Assembly: GCA_006218035.1 (NCBI GenBank)
Contig: VBWC01000005.1
Coordinates: 14,226-78,225 of the forward strand
From: Gammaproteobacteria bacterium
GTDB lineage: Bacteria; Pseudomonadota; Gammaproteobacteria; VBWC01
DNA length: 64,000 bases
Direction of reading: 5' to 3'
Made by a program: the position numbers and the translations under genes. The notes beneath the pieces were generated by a model that saw only the letters and a list, made by a program, of their open reading frames with translations, ran no database searches and was not told where the DNA came from. Positions 46,836 to 58,254 of this stretch are shown piece by piece; position 1 is the stretch's first letter, and every line of letters begins with the position of its first letter.

Positions 46836-47603
46836 ATGGTTAGATCGATCGATTACTCGGTCATCGTTCCCGCCTATAACGAGGAACAGTGGTTGCCAAA
46901 GACGCTGTTCTATCTGAACATGGCGATGCAGGCCATCGACCGGCCCGGCGAACTGATCGTCGTCGACAACAACTCCAGTGACCATACCGCGCAGGTCGCG
47001 CAGGGCCATGGCGCGACGGTTGTGTTTGAGCCGGTTAACCAGATCTCACGCGCGCGTAATCGCGGCGCGCGCGCCGCCCGTGGCGAGTATCTGATCTTCG
47101 TCGACGCCGATACCACGGTCAGCGTGCGCCTGTTGCAGGAAGCGATCCGGTTGATGTCGAGCGGCGTCGCCTGCGGCGGCGGCACGCTGGTCCGTCCCGA
47201 TGCCGGCGCGAACCGCTGGGCGGACCTCGGTACGCGGTTGTGGAATACGATTTCACGGCAAACCGGGCTGGCCGCGGGCTGCTTTATATTTTGCCGGCGG
47301 GACGCGTTCGACGCCGCGGGTGGCTTTAGCCAAAAGGTCTATGCCAGCGAGGAACTCTGGCTGTCGCGCCGTTTGCAGAAGTGGGGCAAAGCTCGCGGGC
47401 AACCCTTTACGATTATTACCGGCGATCATGCGATAACGTCGGCGCGTAAAACCGAGTGGTATTCGCCGCTGCGATTGCTGCTGGCAGTGTCGCTCCTCGT
47501 CGTGTTTCCATGGTCGGTCCGGTTTCGTTCGTTGTGTGGATTCTGGTACCAGCGACCGGAGGTACGTCCCGGATCGGAAAGTCGATCTCCCGGGGATTCA
47601 TGA
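46836..47603 (+). CDS. Family 2 glycosyltransferase
   Basis: A 255-residue GT-A fold enzyme: YSVIVPAYNEEQWLPKTL at the start, VVDNNSSDHT, the DxD-type VDADTT and the late SEELWLSRRL acceptor region. The end has one hydrophobic segment (LLLAVSLLVVFPWSV) that may touch the membrane. Its donor and acceptor are unknown; relatives add sugars to lipids or polysaccharide. The ATG at 46836 gives the standard N-terminus. Confidence 0.88.
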   Translation: MVRSIDYSVIVPAYNEEQWLPKTLFYLNMAMQAIDRPGELIVVDNNSSDHTAQVAQGHGATVVFEPVNQISRARNRGARAARGEYLIFVDADTTVSVRLLQEAIRLMSSGVACGGGTLVRPDAGANRWADLGTRLWNTISRQTGLAAGCFIFCRRDAFDAAGGFSQKVYASEELWLSRRLQKWGKARGQPFTIITGDHAITSARKTEWYSPLRLLLAVSLLVVFPWSVRFRSLCGFWYQRPEVRPGSESRSPGDS

Positions 47604-47628
47604 AACGGCAAGCATCAATGCACGATAC

Positions 47629-47665
47629 CGTCATGCCCGCACACCCGGGCATCCAGTACTTCGTC
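47629..47665. repeat. Half copy of the family B palindrome
   Basis: The sequence cgtcatgcccgcacacccgg followed by gcatccagta resembles one end of the family B elements near 16.6 kb and 17.4 kb. It lies between the glycosyltransferase gene and the membrane-protein gene. Confidence 0.45.
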
Positions 47666-47693
47666 GCGCGACAGCCAGCCCGGTTTCGACCCG

Positions 47694-48218
47694 ATGGCGG
47701 CAGCCTTCAATAAAAACAGCGTAGAGATCGTCAAGGCGGATATCTACTACCGCCGCCGCCTGCACTATGTGATGCTGCTGGCGCTGGTGCTCCTGTTTGT
47801 CGCTATCGTCTTTCTGCCCGAGACACTTGCCGATTTCGTGCATGGCTATATTGACGACAACCTCGCGAAGCTGTCCGATTTCCAGACCGGCGGCGTCACC
47901 GCGGATGTGCGTGTCGCGCTCAATATTTTTGTCCTGCTCGCGGTGATCTGGGGCTACTTTTTTGTTCTGATGGTGTGGGTTCTGTTTATTGCAGCGCGCA
48001 TGCTGCGCGCGCCGCAATGGCCGTTGCCGCACGCCTCCGTCACGCGCGATACCCGTGTCCAGCGCGGCCTGCGGCTCAAGCTGACGGCGTGGATCATGAT
48101 CCTCGTGCCGCTGCTGCTGATCGCCGTGGTATCCCGCCCGGTGGCGGAACTCGCGTTCGGTGCGTGGGAGATGTATACGGCGTCGTACGCCAAACTTAAG
48201 TCCGGCATCGCCGAGTAA
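47694..48218 (+). CDS. Multi-spanning membrane protein of unknown function
   Basis: A 174-residue protein with three or so hydrophobic helices (YVMLLALVLLFVAIVFLP, ALNIFVLLAVIWGYFFVLMV and WIMILVPLLLIAVVS). Charged loops lie between. No family is recognised. It is downstream of the glycosyltransferase but 90 bases apart. Confidence 0.65.
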   Translation: MAAAFNKNSVEIVKADIYYRRRLHYVMLLALVLLFVAIVFLPETLADFVHGYIDDNLAKLSDFQTGGVTADVRVALNIFVLLAVIWGYFFVLMVWVLFIAARMLRAPQWPLPHASVTRDTRVQRGLRLKLTAWIMILVPLLLIAVVSRPVAELAFGAWEMYTASYAKLKSGIAE

Positions 48219-48493
48219 CCTCTGCAGTATACGGTTGCGCTGCAAGCCTGTCGGCCGGCGACCCTCGCCGGGTTGTTGGGCCGGATGATCGGGACCGGAG
48301 CACGTCGGTGGCTGGTCTGGAACGGCTCCAGGCGGGCCTTGGCTCAGGCGCGAATCTGGCGGGAAAACCCACCATACGCTATGCTGTTTCTCCATTCGGC
48401 ACGATACTGCGAGGGCCAACCGGAAGGCCTGATGCAGACCAGCTGATCTCAGTCTGCTGGCTGCCGGGACTATTTAAATATCAGGTGTTAGTC

Positions 48494-51481
48494 ATGCTGA
48501 CGAACAGACCGTGGCGCTACACAGCGATAGCGGCCGCGTTTCCGGGTTTCCTGTTACTTTCCGCGTGTACGTCCGGCGCCGGTACGGCGGCAAACGCGCC
48601 ACCGGTTTTTTCATCGAGCGCGGCGCTGGTCGTGCCAGAGAACACGACCGCGGTTATTGTCGTATCGGCCACGGACGCAGACGGCCAGGCCTTGAGCTAC
48701 AGCGTTACCGGCGGTGCCGATCAGGGCGATTTTTCCATCGACGTCGGTAGTGGCACGCTGGTTTTTGGCAACGCGCCCGATGTTGAGAATCCTGTCGACA
48801 GCGACACCGATAACGTCTATCTCGTAGAGATTACGGCGTCGGACGGCCGTGCCGCTGCCGTGCAGGCCATGGTGATCACCGTGACCAATGTCAGCGACAT
48901 CGCGCCGGTTTTCACATCCGGCACGACGATTTCCGTTGCAGAAAATATCAGCGCTGTGATGGCGGTTGGCGCTACCGACGCCGAGGGTGACAGCGTGAGC
49001 TACACTGTCAGCGGTGGCGCGGACAGCGCGAGGTTCGCTGTCAACGCCGGCAGTGGCCTGTTGAGTTTCGCTACCCCGCCGAATTTCGAGGCTCCCACCG
49101 ACAGCAACAGCGATAATGTCTATGTTGTCGTTATCACGGCGACCGACGGTATCAACACCGATGCACAGACGGTCACGGTGACCGTGACCGATGTCAGCGG
49201 CGAGGCCCCGGCATTTACATCCGCCACCGCGCGGTCGCTGGCCGAGAATATCGCGGCGGTCATGACGGTAAGGGCCGTCGACGACGACGGCGAAGCCGTG
49301 GCCTATAGCGTCACCGGCGGTACCGATCAGTCCGCATTTACCATTCATGCCACCAGCGGCGCGTTGAATTTTGTTGCCGCGCCGGATTTTGAGGCACCGG
49401 CCGACAGCGACGCCGACAACATCTATGTCGTGCAGGTGACGGCGTCGGCCGGTGGCGACGCCGTGGTGCAGACCATTGTCGTCACGATTACCGACGTCGA
49501 TGAAGTGCTGCCGGTATTTACCTCGAGTGCCACGCCGTCCGTCGTCGAGAACACCACCGCGGTCGTGACGGTCACAGCGACCGACGCCGGCGGCGATCCG
49601 GTGACTTACCTGATAACCGGTGGCGCCGACCGGGCCAGGTTCTCGATCGACGGCAGCAACGGCAAGCTGAGCTTTATCGTTGCGCCGAATTATGAGACCC
49701 CGACCGACACCGGCGCCGATAACACCTATGTCGTCATCGTCAGTGCTTCGGACGGCAACAACCTGGTACCGCAGACGATTACGGTATCCGTGACGGACGT
49801 GTTCGATCTGGGCGTCGCCGATGGCGGGATCAAGAATCTGGCCTTTATCTGGTCGGCATGGGCGGGCGCCACCCATTACAAGCTGAAGGTCAATCCGGAT
49901 GGCGCCTCGGGATACACCCAGGTAGGCAGCGACATCGTCGGTACGGCGATCAACGTGGAAATTCCGGTACATCTGACCAACTGGCCTAACGCGAGCTACG
50001 TCCTCGAGGCACACAATGGCGGCGGCCTTATCGGCACGACACCGGCGGTGACGATTGCGGGACTGATGATTTCGAGCATCGGTTACATCAAGGCCGTGGA
50101 TCCCGGGGCGAACGACGACTTTGGCTTAAGCATTGCCCTGAGCAGTGACGGCACGACGCTGGCCGTTGGCGTGCCGGGCGAGGACAGCGGCACCACCGGC
50201 ATCGCCTCGACACCGGACGAGACGGCTGTCGATGCCGGTGCCGTGTTCGTGTTCCGCAAATCGGGCACGAGCTGGGTGCAGCAGGCGTACGTCAAGGCGT
50301 CAAACGCCGGTGCGGGCGATAATTTCGGGCATAGTGTTGCGCTGGGCAGCGCTGGCAACACGCTCGCGGTTGGCGCCTATTGGGAAGACAGCGGCACGAC
50401 CGGTATCAACTCGACGCCAAACGAGGGCGGCTCGGATTCGGGTGCCGCCTACGTGTTTCGTTACGCCACCGGCGCGTGGTCGGAGCAGGCCTACATCAAG
50501 GCATCGAATGCCGGACCGAGCGACCGATTCGGCTGGAGTGTCGCGCTGAGCGGTGATGGCAATACCCTGGCGGTTGGCGCCTCTCTGGAAGACAGCGCCA
50601 CCGTGGGAGTTGGCTCGACGCCGAACGAAAGCGGGCCGGATTCCGGTGCCGCCTACGTGTTTCGTTACGCCACCGGCGCGTGGTCGGAGCAGGCCTACGT
50701 CAAGGCGTCGAATGCCGGCGCGAGCGACCGGTTCGGCTGGAGTGTCGCGCTGGGCAGCGATGGCAACACGCTGGCGGTCGGTGCCTCGCTTGAAGACAGC
50801 GCCACGGCGGGAGTTGGCTCGACGCCGAACGAAAGCGGGCCGGATTCCGGTGCCGCCTATGTGTTTCGTTACGCCACCGGCGCGTGGTCGGAGCAGGCCT
50901 ACGTCAAGGCGTCGAACACCGGTGCCGGTGACGGCTTCGGTCAAAGCGTATCCCTGAATGGTGATGGCAATACGCTGGCGGTCGGAGCCCACGGGGAAGA
51001 CGGCAGCGGCACGGGAATAAACGCGGTGAGCAACAATAATACGGCGAACGCCGGTGCGGTCTATGTGTTGCGCTACACCGGTAGTGCCTGGGCCGAGGAG
51101 GCTTACATCAAGAGTTCCAATCCAGGCGTTGGTGACCTGTTCGGCTGGAGTGTCGCGCTGAGCGGTGATGGCAACACGCTGGCGGTTGGCGCCTATCTGG
51201 AAGACAGCAGCACGGTTGGCATAGCCTCGACGCCCGATGAAAGCGCCGCTAACGCGGGTGCGGCGTATGTGTACCGATACGCGACGGGTGCATGGTCGCA
51301 GCGGGCCTATGTCAAGGCCACGATCACCGGTGCGGCGGACTGGTTTGGTTACAGCGTTTCCGTCCGCGGTGACGGCGACACGCTGGCGGCGGGGGCGCGG
51401 TTCGAGGATGGCGGCAGTACCGGCATCGACGGCGTTGTGAATGACGACGTTTCCAATGCGGGCGCGGTCTACCTGTACTGA
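48494..51481 (+). CDS. Large lipoprotein with cadherin-like and FG-GAP repeats
   Basis: A 995-residue lipoprotein with lipobox LSAC. Residues about 34-436 form four cadherin-type repeats of about 100 residues, each with a PxFTS start, VTATDADG-like calcium-binding motifs and a DNxYxVxITASDG end. About 440-525 looks like a fibronectin-type domain (FIWSAWAGATHYKLKV). From about 528 to the end are seven FG-GAP-like repeats of 68 residues (DRFGWSVALSGDGNTLAVGA), suggesting a beta-propeller. Repeats 2-4 are nearly identical in DNA, with a 204-base period, so they were duplicated recently. It is likely a surface adhesion protein that binds calcium. Confidence 0.82.
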   Translation: MLTNRPWRYTAIAAAFPGFLLLSACTSGAGTAANAPPVFSSSAALVVPENTTAVIVVSATDADGQALSYSVTGGADQGDFSIDVGSGTLVFGNAPDVENPVDSDTDNVYLVEITASDGRAAAVQAMVITVTNVSDIAPVFTSGTTISVAENISAVMAVGATDAEGDSVSYTVSGGADSARFAVNAGSGLLSFATPPNFEAPTDSNSDNVYVVVITATDGINTDAQTVTVTVTDVSGEAPAFTSATARSLAENIAAVMTVRAVDDDGEAVAYSVTGGTDQSAFTIHATSGALNFVAAPDFEAPADSDADNIYVVQVTASAGGDAVVQTIVVTITDVDEVLPVFTSSATPSVVENTTAVVTVTATDAGGDPVTYLITGGADRARFSIDGSNGKLSFIVAPNYETPTDTGADNTYVVIVSASDGNNLVPQTITVSVTDVFDLGVADGGIKNLAFIWSAWAGATHYKLKVNPDGASGYTQVGSDIVGTAINVEIPVHLTNWPNASYVLEAHNGGGLIGTTPAVTIAGLMISSIGYIKAVDPGANDDFGLSIALSSDGTTLAVGVPGEDSGTTGIASTPDETAVDAGAVFVFRKSGTSWVQQAYVKASNAGAGDNFGHSVALGSAGNTLAVGAYWEDSGTTGINSTPNEGGSDSGAAYVFRYATGAWSEQAYIKASNAGPSDRFGWSVALSGDGNTLAVGASLEDSATVGVGSTPNESGPDSGAAYVFRYATGAWSEQAYVKASNAGASDRFGWSVALGSDGNTLAVGASLEDSATAGVGSTPNESGPDSGAAYVFRYATGAWSEQAYVKASNTGAGDGFGQSVSLNGDGNTLAVGAHGEDGSGTGINAVSNNNTANAGAVYVLRYTGSAWAEEAYIKSSNPGVGDLFGWSVALSGDGNTLAVGAYLEDSSTVGIASTPDESAANAGAAYVYRYATGAWSQRAYVKATITGAADWFGYSVSVRGDGDTLAAGARFEDGGSTGIDGVVNDDVSNAGAVYLY
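50437..50910 (+). repeat. Near-identical 204-base tandem coding repeats
   Basis: A segment encoding GAAYVFRYATGAWSEQAY occurs at about 50443, 50647 and 50851 with almost unchanged bases, spaced exactly 204 bases (68 codons). The repeats lie in the FG-GAP part of the large lipoprotein and keep the frame. Confidence 0.85.
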
Positions 51482-51739
51482 TGTATTCGTCGCACGATAC
51501 GGATTGGCGGGCGCATCGCCATTCTCGCGTTATACCCGTACATCGCCACAACCGACTCGCGTCGCTTGCGCAGCAAGCGCCATGAATATTCCCGCGGATC
51601 CGGAATACAGCCGGGCGCGATGGCGGCCCTGAGTGGGCCAATAATTGCTACACTGCCCATCGTTCTGCAACCTGCTTTTTATGCGGAGCCGTCCGGGCGG
51701 TTGTTGTCAAAAAGGATAACTTCAAGGCTGGCGTGCGCA

Positions 51740-52102
51740 TTGACCGAGCTCGACGAACAACAGCTTGAGGAATTGCGCCGCAATCTGGAGACGCTGCGGT
51801 CGGAGCTTGGTGCGCAGCGGCAGCGCGGTGAAGCGAACGCCGCGCCGGTGGACGTAAATCTGCCTATCGGCCGGTTGACGCGCATGGATGCGCTGCAGCA
51901 GCAACACATGGCCAGGGCCAGTCAGGAGGGCCACGGTTTGCGTCTGCGCGAGGTGGCCGTCGCCCTGGCCGCGATCGACAGCGGCGATTACGGCTATTGC
52001 CGGCAGTGCGGTGAGGCGATCGGCTTTCCGCGATTGAAGGCGCGCCCGGAGACGCGTTACTGCATTCATTGCCAGGACAATATCGAGTCGCGCGGCGCAT
52101 AA
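51740..52102 (+). CDS. DksA/TraR-family C4 zinc-finger protein (second copy)
   Basis: A 120-residue protein beginning with TTG ([20 protein letters not shown]). It has a helical hairpin, the VDLxxPIGRL-like [17 protein letters not shown], and a C-terminal C4 zinc finger (CRQCG with CIHCQ). This is the layout of short DksA-like (RSP or YbiI type) proteins rather than classical DksA. The frame is open further upstream (51566), but that part reads as non-coding. It is followed by a hairpin and ppiB. Confidence 0.82.
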   Translation: MTELDEQQLEELRRNLETLRSELGAQRQRGEANAAPVDVNLPIGRLTRMDALQQQHMARASQEGHGLRLREVAVALAAIDSGDYGYCRQCGEAIGFPRLKARPETRYCIHCQDNIESRGA

Positions 52103-52128
52103 GCGCCCCGGCCTTTTTTATTTTACAA
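52094..52128 (+). terminator. Possible terminator after the second dksA-like gene
   Basis: GGCGC and GCGCC pair around the stop codon, followed by CCGGCC and a T-rich run. It would end transcription before ppiB, though the stem is short. Confidence 0.4.
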
Positions 52129-52151
52129 ACCAACGCCCGAAGGAAAATGCA

Positions 52152-52670
<519 letters not shown>

Positions 52671-52725
52671 ACGGTGCGGTCGTAATCCCCGATCGACCGT
52701 GCGACCGGTCAGGAAATAACGGCCG

Positions 52726-53343
52726 GTGCTTCAGTATGGCAAACCCTGTTCCGAAGCCTGCGAGCGCAACCGCGCGCCGATCCTGTCCGTGCTGCAGCGG
52801 GTGTTTGCCGCATCGGGCACGGCGCTCGAGATCGGTAGCGGCACCGGACAGCATGCCGCGTATTTTGCGCGGCATCTGCCGCATCTGATCTGGCAACTGA
52901 CCGACGTGGCGATGCATCTGCCGGGAATCCGCGTCTGGCGGCACGAGGCCGGTCTGTCCAATATGCTCGAACCGCTGGCGCTGGATGTGGCGGATGAGAT
53001 CTGGCCGGTAGCGCGCGCCGATTATGTATTTTCGGCCAATACCGCGCACATCATGTCATGGCCCCAAGTGCAGGCAATGTTTCATGGCGTCGGCCGCTTG
53101 CTGGCCGATGGCAGCTGCTTCTGTCTGTATGGTCCGTTCAATTACGCAGGCGAGTATACGAGCGCCAGCAACGCGCAGTTCGACCGGCACCTGAAGATAC
53201 GCGATCCCGCGATGGGCATACGGGACATCGACGATCTCACGCCGCTCGCGGCGGCTGCCGGGCTGGTGTTGATCGATGATATTGCCATGCCGGCGAACAA
53301 TCGCACGCTGATATGGAAAAAAGTTCTGAGCCTGCGGGTCTAG
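52726..53343 (+). CDS. DUF938 class I SAM-dependent methyltransferase-like protein
   Basis: A 205-residue protein of the DUF938 family: GKPCSEACERNRAPIL at the start, the SAM motif LEIGSGTGQHAAYFA, and the family segments FSANTAHIMSW and YGPFNYAGEYTS. The substrate is unknown. GTG 52726 follows AGGAAATAA. Its end overlaps the convergent cytochrome gene by four bases. Confidence 0.9.
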   Translation: MLQYGKPCSEACERNRAPILSVLQRVFAASGTALEIGSGTGQHAAYFARHLPHLIWQLTDVAMHLPGIRVWRHEAGLSNMLEPLALDVADEIWPVARADYVFSANTAHIMSWPQVQAMFHGVGRLLADGSCFCLYGPFNYAGEYTSASNAQFDRHLKIRDPAMGIRDIDDLTPLAAAAGLVLIDDIAMPANNRTLIWKKVLSLRV

Positions 53344-53993
53344 TTGCCGACCAGCAGCGTGCGCAGGTAATTAACGGCGTCGCCTATCTCCTGTGGCGAC
53401 AGCTGTTCTCCCCACGCCGGCATTGCGGCCGAACGCCCCATGGACTCACCGCCGGTCGTGATGATCATCCGCTTATAGTCATCATTCTTGTCGCTTCGTG
53501 TCAGATCGGCCGGTCGCGGGTCGAATAGATGTGACGCGCGTCCCTTGCCGTTACCGGTGATGCCGTGGCACAGAATGCAATTGGTCTTAAAGACCACCTC
53601 GCCACGGCTCACGTTGTCGCCAACGAGCTCAAGATAGGAGACGACATCGTTGATCTGTTCTTCGGAAAGTTCCGCTTTCCACATTGGCATGAACGCTGAA
53701 CGGCCGACGCCGGCGCCTCCCTTGCGCACTATCTTCTGCAGGTACTCCTCGTCCAGTTTCCTGATCGCCAGATTAACCACGCCATAGAGTTTTGCCGAGC
53801 GCGCCAGCCCGTCACCCCGTTCACCGTGACACAGCACGCAGTAGTTCTTGAACACGATAGCGCCGCGTATCACCGGTTTTGCCAGCTCGGCGCTGACGAT
53901 TTCTCTGCTGTCACTGTCAGCCTTGAGCGCCGCCGCTGAACTACAGAGCAAGATACTCAGTGCGGCCAGAATTTTAGTCAGCGCCTGTCTCAT
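53340..53993 (-). CDS. Di-haem c-type cytochrome
   Basis: A 217-residue exported protein with a signal peptide and two haem-binding motifs, CVLCH (52-56) and CILCH (139-143). Each cytochrome domain has a candidate methionine ligand (MPMW and MPAW), so it is a tandem duplication of a class I cytochrome c fold. It carries electrons in the periplasm. It starts in an ATGA overlap with the cupredoxin gene and is last of the MCP-peroxidase-cupredoxin-cytochrome set. The start at 53993 gives the signal peptide MRQALTKILAALSILL. Confidence 0.9.
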   Translation of the reverse strand: MRQALTKILAALSILLCSSAAALKADSDSREIVSAELAKPVIRGAIVFKNYCVLCHGERGDGLARSAKLYGVVNLAIRKLDEEYLQKIVRKGGAGVGRSAFMPMWKAELSEEQINDVVSYLELVGDNVSRGEVVFKTNCILCHGITGNGKGRASHLFDPRPADLTRSDKNDDYKRMIITTGGESMGRSAAMPAWGEQLSPQEIGDAVNYLRTLLVGN

Positions 53994-54331
53994 GGTTTGA
54001 CCTCCAGAATCATGTACATCTGCGGGTGTATGGCGCATTCCACCTCCGCTTCGCCCGCCTTGCTGAACATGACAGACTTATGTTGACCCTGTGGATAGGA
54101 GCCAAGATCGAACGTCGAGATATCCGACAGGGAAAACACGTTATGAAACCACGGATCAAGATTTTTGAAATTTATTGTGTCGCCGACCTTGATCGAGAAA
54201 CGCTCGACCTTGGCGTTGTTCATCATGAACGTCTTGTCTTGTTGATCGATCTCGTACTCCGCCGCCAGACCGCTGGGTACTCCGGCAGCGGCCATGAACA
54301 CATAGCAGAGGGTCAGTTCATACCAGCGCAT
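53990..54331 (-). CDS. Cupredoxin (plastocyanin/methylamine-utilisation type)
   Basis: A 113-residue exported protein. After a signal peptide, the fold is an eight-stranded cupredoxin with the copper ligands H63 (WFHNVF), C99, H102 and M105 (VECAIHPQM). It resembles the plastocyanin-like proteins found next to methylamine-utilisation and peroxidase genes. It should shuttle electrons in the periplasm between the cytochrome and the peroxidase. Coupled to both neighbours at close range. Confidence 0.88.
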   Translation of the reverse strand: MRWYELTLCYVFMAAAGVPSGLAAEYEIDQQDKTFMMNNAKVERFSIKVGDTINFKNLDPWFHNVFSLSDISTFDLGSYPQGQHKSVMFSKAGEAEVECAIHPQMYMILEVKP

Positions 54332-54343
54332 GGCATATCTCCT

Positions 54344-55390
54344 TTAAAACGCGGACGGCAGATTGGGAACGGTAATCTCGAGCGGCGCTCCGGTAAGCGC
54401 CTTCAGAAACTCGGTGAGGTCTTTCTTTTCGCTGGCGGTCAGACGCAGTGGCTTCATGTTAGGGTCAAGATTGGACTTGTTAACGCCACCCACATCGTAA
54501 TGGTCAATCACTTCCGCGAGTGTTGCGTACACGCCGTTGTGCATGTACGGCGCGGTCCGTGTGATATCCCGCAACGTTGGCGTCTTGAAGGCACCTTGCA
54601 GAACGTCGACCTTGACCAGCACATACCGGCCGGGATCATCGGTGCTGGGCAGCCCGATATTATGAAAACCGTCATCGACGAAATTGAACTTCTGGTGGCA
54701 GGCAGCGCAGTTTGCCTTGCCCTCGAACAGCGCAAAGCCGCGTTTTGCCGCGTCGCTGATGGCGCTTTCGTCGCCGCTGACCCATCGATCGAACGGCGCT
54801 TCTGTCGAGACGATGGTACGTTCAAAGGCAGCGATAGCCTTGGCGATCGTCTTGTCAGTTATACCTTCTTGTGGATAGGCACGCTCGAACATCAGTTCGT
54901 AGCCGGGAATTGCCTTGAGTTCCGGGATCAGTTCGGCAAGCGTCTGGTTCATTTCGCCAGCGGCCTCTATTGGCCCTAGAGCCTGATGCTCCAGCGTAGG
55001 GGAGCGACCGTCCCAGAATTGTTTTTTGTTATAGGCGGTATTGAGTATGGTAGGCGTCGCGCGGCCGAGAACTTGCATGTTATGTCCGATCGCGGTCGGC
55101 AACCCGTCCGACCAGCCCAGCGCCGGGTTGTGGCAGGTCGCGCAACTGATCCAGTTCGATCCCGACAGCCGTGGATCGAAGAACAGCGCCTTGCCTAGCG
55201 CAATCCGTTCGGGCGTCAACGTGCTGTCCTTCGGTATCCGCAGTTCCGGGCGCTGGTAATCCGCCGGTGCCGCGAGTGTTTCGTGCGGCACCAGCCAGCC
55301 AAACGCGCCCAGTAGTCCGATCGCTGTTAGCAGCGTCAGTCTTCGATGTTGTGTGCCTGGTACCTTGCCTGCGTTTGGTGCTTTCATCAT
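54344..55390 (-). CDS. Di-haem cytochrome c peroxidase (CcpA/MauG family)
   Basis: A 348-residue exported protein with a signal peptide and two haem motifs, CATCH (83-87) and CAACH (228-232). FFDPRLSGSNWISC and TPTLRDITRTAPYMHNG are the marks of the bacterial cytochrome c peroxidase family. It reduces hydrogen peroxide in the periplasm with electrons from a cytochrome or cupredoxin; a MauG-like oxidase role is possible. It sits 12 bases before the cupredoxin gene and 33 after the chemoreceptor. Confidence 0.93.
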   Translation of the reverse strand: MMKAPNAGKVPGTQHRRLTLLTAIGLLGAFGWLVPHETLAAPADYQRPELRIPKDSTLTPERIALGKALFFDPRLSGSNWISCATCHNPALGWSDGLPTAIGHNMQVLGRATPTILNTAYNKKQFWDGRSPTLEHQALGPIEAAGEMNQTLAELIPELKAIPGYELMFERAYPQEGITDKTIAKAIAAFERTIVSTEAPFDRWVSGDESAISDAAKRGFALFEGKANCAACHQKFNFVDDGFHNIGLPSTDDPGRYVLVKVDVLQGAFKTPTLRDITRTAPYMHNGVYATLAEVIDHYDVGGVNKSNLDPNMKPLRLTASEKKDLTEFLKALTGAPLEITVPNLPSAF

Positions 55391-55423
55391 TGGTTCCTCC
55401 GGGTATTCCCGATATTTCCGCCG

Positions 55424-57052
55424 TCAAAGTTTGAACTTGTCGACAATCTCGTGCAGTTCACCGGCTCGCTGGATCAGCGCACCGGACAAATTGTTTAGCA
55501 GCTCTGTTTGCTGGTTGGTTTCCGCGCTCAGGCCGTGCAGATCATGCGCGGCCTTGTGTATGCCGGCCACCGCCGGTTCCTGTTCATTGATGACCGCGAC
55601 GACTTCCCGCATGGTACTGATCATGAAATGTGCCTGCGTCGCCAGGTTATTCATCTCGCTCGCGACATCGTTGAGCCGGCCGATGTTCTGGCGTGCGTCG
55701 GTCACAGACTGTTCCAGCAGCGCATTGGTCTGGCGGACCCCGCTGCTTACCCGATCGACCAGGGCGGCAATTTCCACGGTCGCGTCGTCGGCGCGTTGTG
55801 CCAGTTGGCGGACCTCATCGGCGACAACGGCAAACCCCCTGCCATGTTCACCGGCGCGCGCGGCCTCGATAGCGGCGTTCAACGCGAGCAGGTTGGTCTG
55901 GGATGAGATAGAGCGGATGGTCTGGGTGATGCCGGTAATCGTTTGTGCGGTTTTTGCCAGCTCGCGGGTCACGTTCGCGGTGGACTCCATATTCGTCTGG
56001 AAGTCCTGGAAGCTGGCGACGGCATCGCTGACTTTTTTCGCGGAGTCCACGGCACGTTCCGAGGTCTCCGCAACGTGCTTGCTCGCCTGGGCGAGCCGGG
56101 GCCGTGCCTGGTTGACCGAATCAAGCACGATGTCGGTGTCGCGGCGAATATGGTCAACGGCGTTGTGCAGTACGATAGATATACGCTGAATGTGCTGTGA
56201 GCCGTCGCTAACACTGCCCGCCTCGATGCTGAGCCGCTCGGCACCGGCGTGAATTCTGCCGACCATGCCATGCAGGGAGCGTATCGTTTCCGACATCGCA
56301 CGCATCGTCCGGCAGATTTCGTCGCGTCCCGGGGGCTCCTCAAGGTGGATACTGAGATCGCCCTTGGCGAGCGCGTGTATCGACTGTTCCAGCGCGGACA
56401 GCGGCCGTGTCATCAAGCGGGCCGCGGTAAGGCCGGCGGCCAGCGCCAGCAGCACACCGCAACCGACAAGTGCCGCCATAAAAAAAATAATACGGTTACC
56501 TGCCTCTGCTACGGAACTGCTCGTGTCGCGCAGCAATGTCCGCTCGGAGATCACGAGTTCCTCGGAGAGTTCTTCTATCCTAGCCATCGCAGCGCGTATC
56601 TCGTTTACCTTGGCCAGTGCATTGATGTCGTCGTTTTCGCGCGCGAACCGAATCACGTCCATCTTGAGAGGGCTGATCTCCCGCAGCAACGTAGCAAGTT
56701 CCTGCACATGGTCGTTGTCGGGCATGGTTTGCTGTAAATTCTGGATGCTCTCGTCAAGCAGCGACGATGCGCGGATGGCCCGTATCGCCGCCTGACGGAT
56801 ATCCTGGCTATCGATCGCACTGATGACCTCTCCCTGCGCACGGCCCATACGCACGATGTAGAGCTGTGCGTTGGCCGCGGAGGCGACTCGTAGCTGGGAG
56901 GAGTTCAGCGCGTTTTTGATTTTTTCGTTCTGTGCGTAGATCGTATAGCCGCCGACGATTCCCGTCGCCGCTATCGCCGCAACGAACGTGCCGGCGAAAC
57001 CAAGTATCTTGTTACGCCAGCTGGTGTTTGCCAGTAGTCGTTCGAACCACAT
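55424..57052 (-). CDS. Methyl-accepting chemotaxis protein
   Basis: A 542-residue chemoreceptor: a membrane helix at about 15-38, a periplasmic helical sensor domain of about 150 residues, a second helix at about 186-208, a HAMP domain, and the signalling domain whose hairpin tip [20 protein letters not shown] binds CheA and CheW. The sensor domain looks like a four-helix bundle ([20 protein letters not shown]) and shows no haem motif. It leads an operon with periplasmic redox proteins, which suggests that it senses redox state or a substrate of the peroxidase. No CheB/CheR docking pentapeptide is seen. Confidence 0.94.
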   Translation of the reverse strand: MWFERLLANTSWRNKILGFAGTFVAAIAATGIVGGYTIYAQNEKIKNALNSSQLRVASAANAQLYIVRMGRAQGEVISAIDSQDIRQAAIRAIRASSLLDESIQNLQQTMPDNDHVQELATLLREISPLKMDVIRFARENDDINALAKVNEIRAAMARIEELSEELVISERTLLRDTSSSVAEAGNRIIFFMAALVGCGVLLALAAGLTAARLMTRPLSALEQSIHALAKGDLSIHLEEPPGRDEICRTMRAMSETIRSLHGMVGRIHAGAERLSIEAGSVSDGSQHIQRISIVLHNAVDHIRRDTDIVLDSVNQARPRLAQASKHVAETSERAVDSAKKVSDAVASFQDFQTNMESTANVTRELAKTAQTITGITQTIRSISSQTNLLALNAAIEAARAGEHGRGFAVVADEVRQLAQRADDATVEIAALVDRVSSGVRQTNALLEQSVTDARQNIGRLNDVASEMNNLATQAHFMISTMREVVAVINEQEPAVAGIHKAAHDLHGLSAETNQQTELLNNLSGALIQRAGELHEIVDKFKL

Positions 57053-57259
57053 GACCGCTTCCCCGGAGTTGCTGGAGCCACTTCCTGTGTTACCCGGCCA
57101 CCTGGTTTAGCCCATTTTACCCTACGGTGGACGTGGTCAACCCTCGCCCATAGCCAGTCGACCACCCTAGCTGTTTCGGCTACCTGCGGGAGTTCTTGAT
57201 CGGGAAACGAGCCGGACAAAGCGTGGGATCGCAGCGACTACGCCTCAGCCTAGGTAAGG

Positions 57260-58213
<954 letters not shown>

Positions 58214-58254
58214 TTACCTGAATTAATTGGCAATGCGGGTTCGTTGCAGCACAT

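Noticed and set aside
50437-50910. CRISPR-like regular repeats
   Set aside because: The 204-base period keeps the reading frame and encodes FG-GAP units; there are no short spacers or cas genes.
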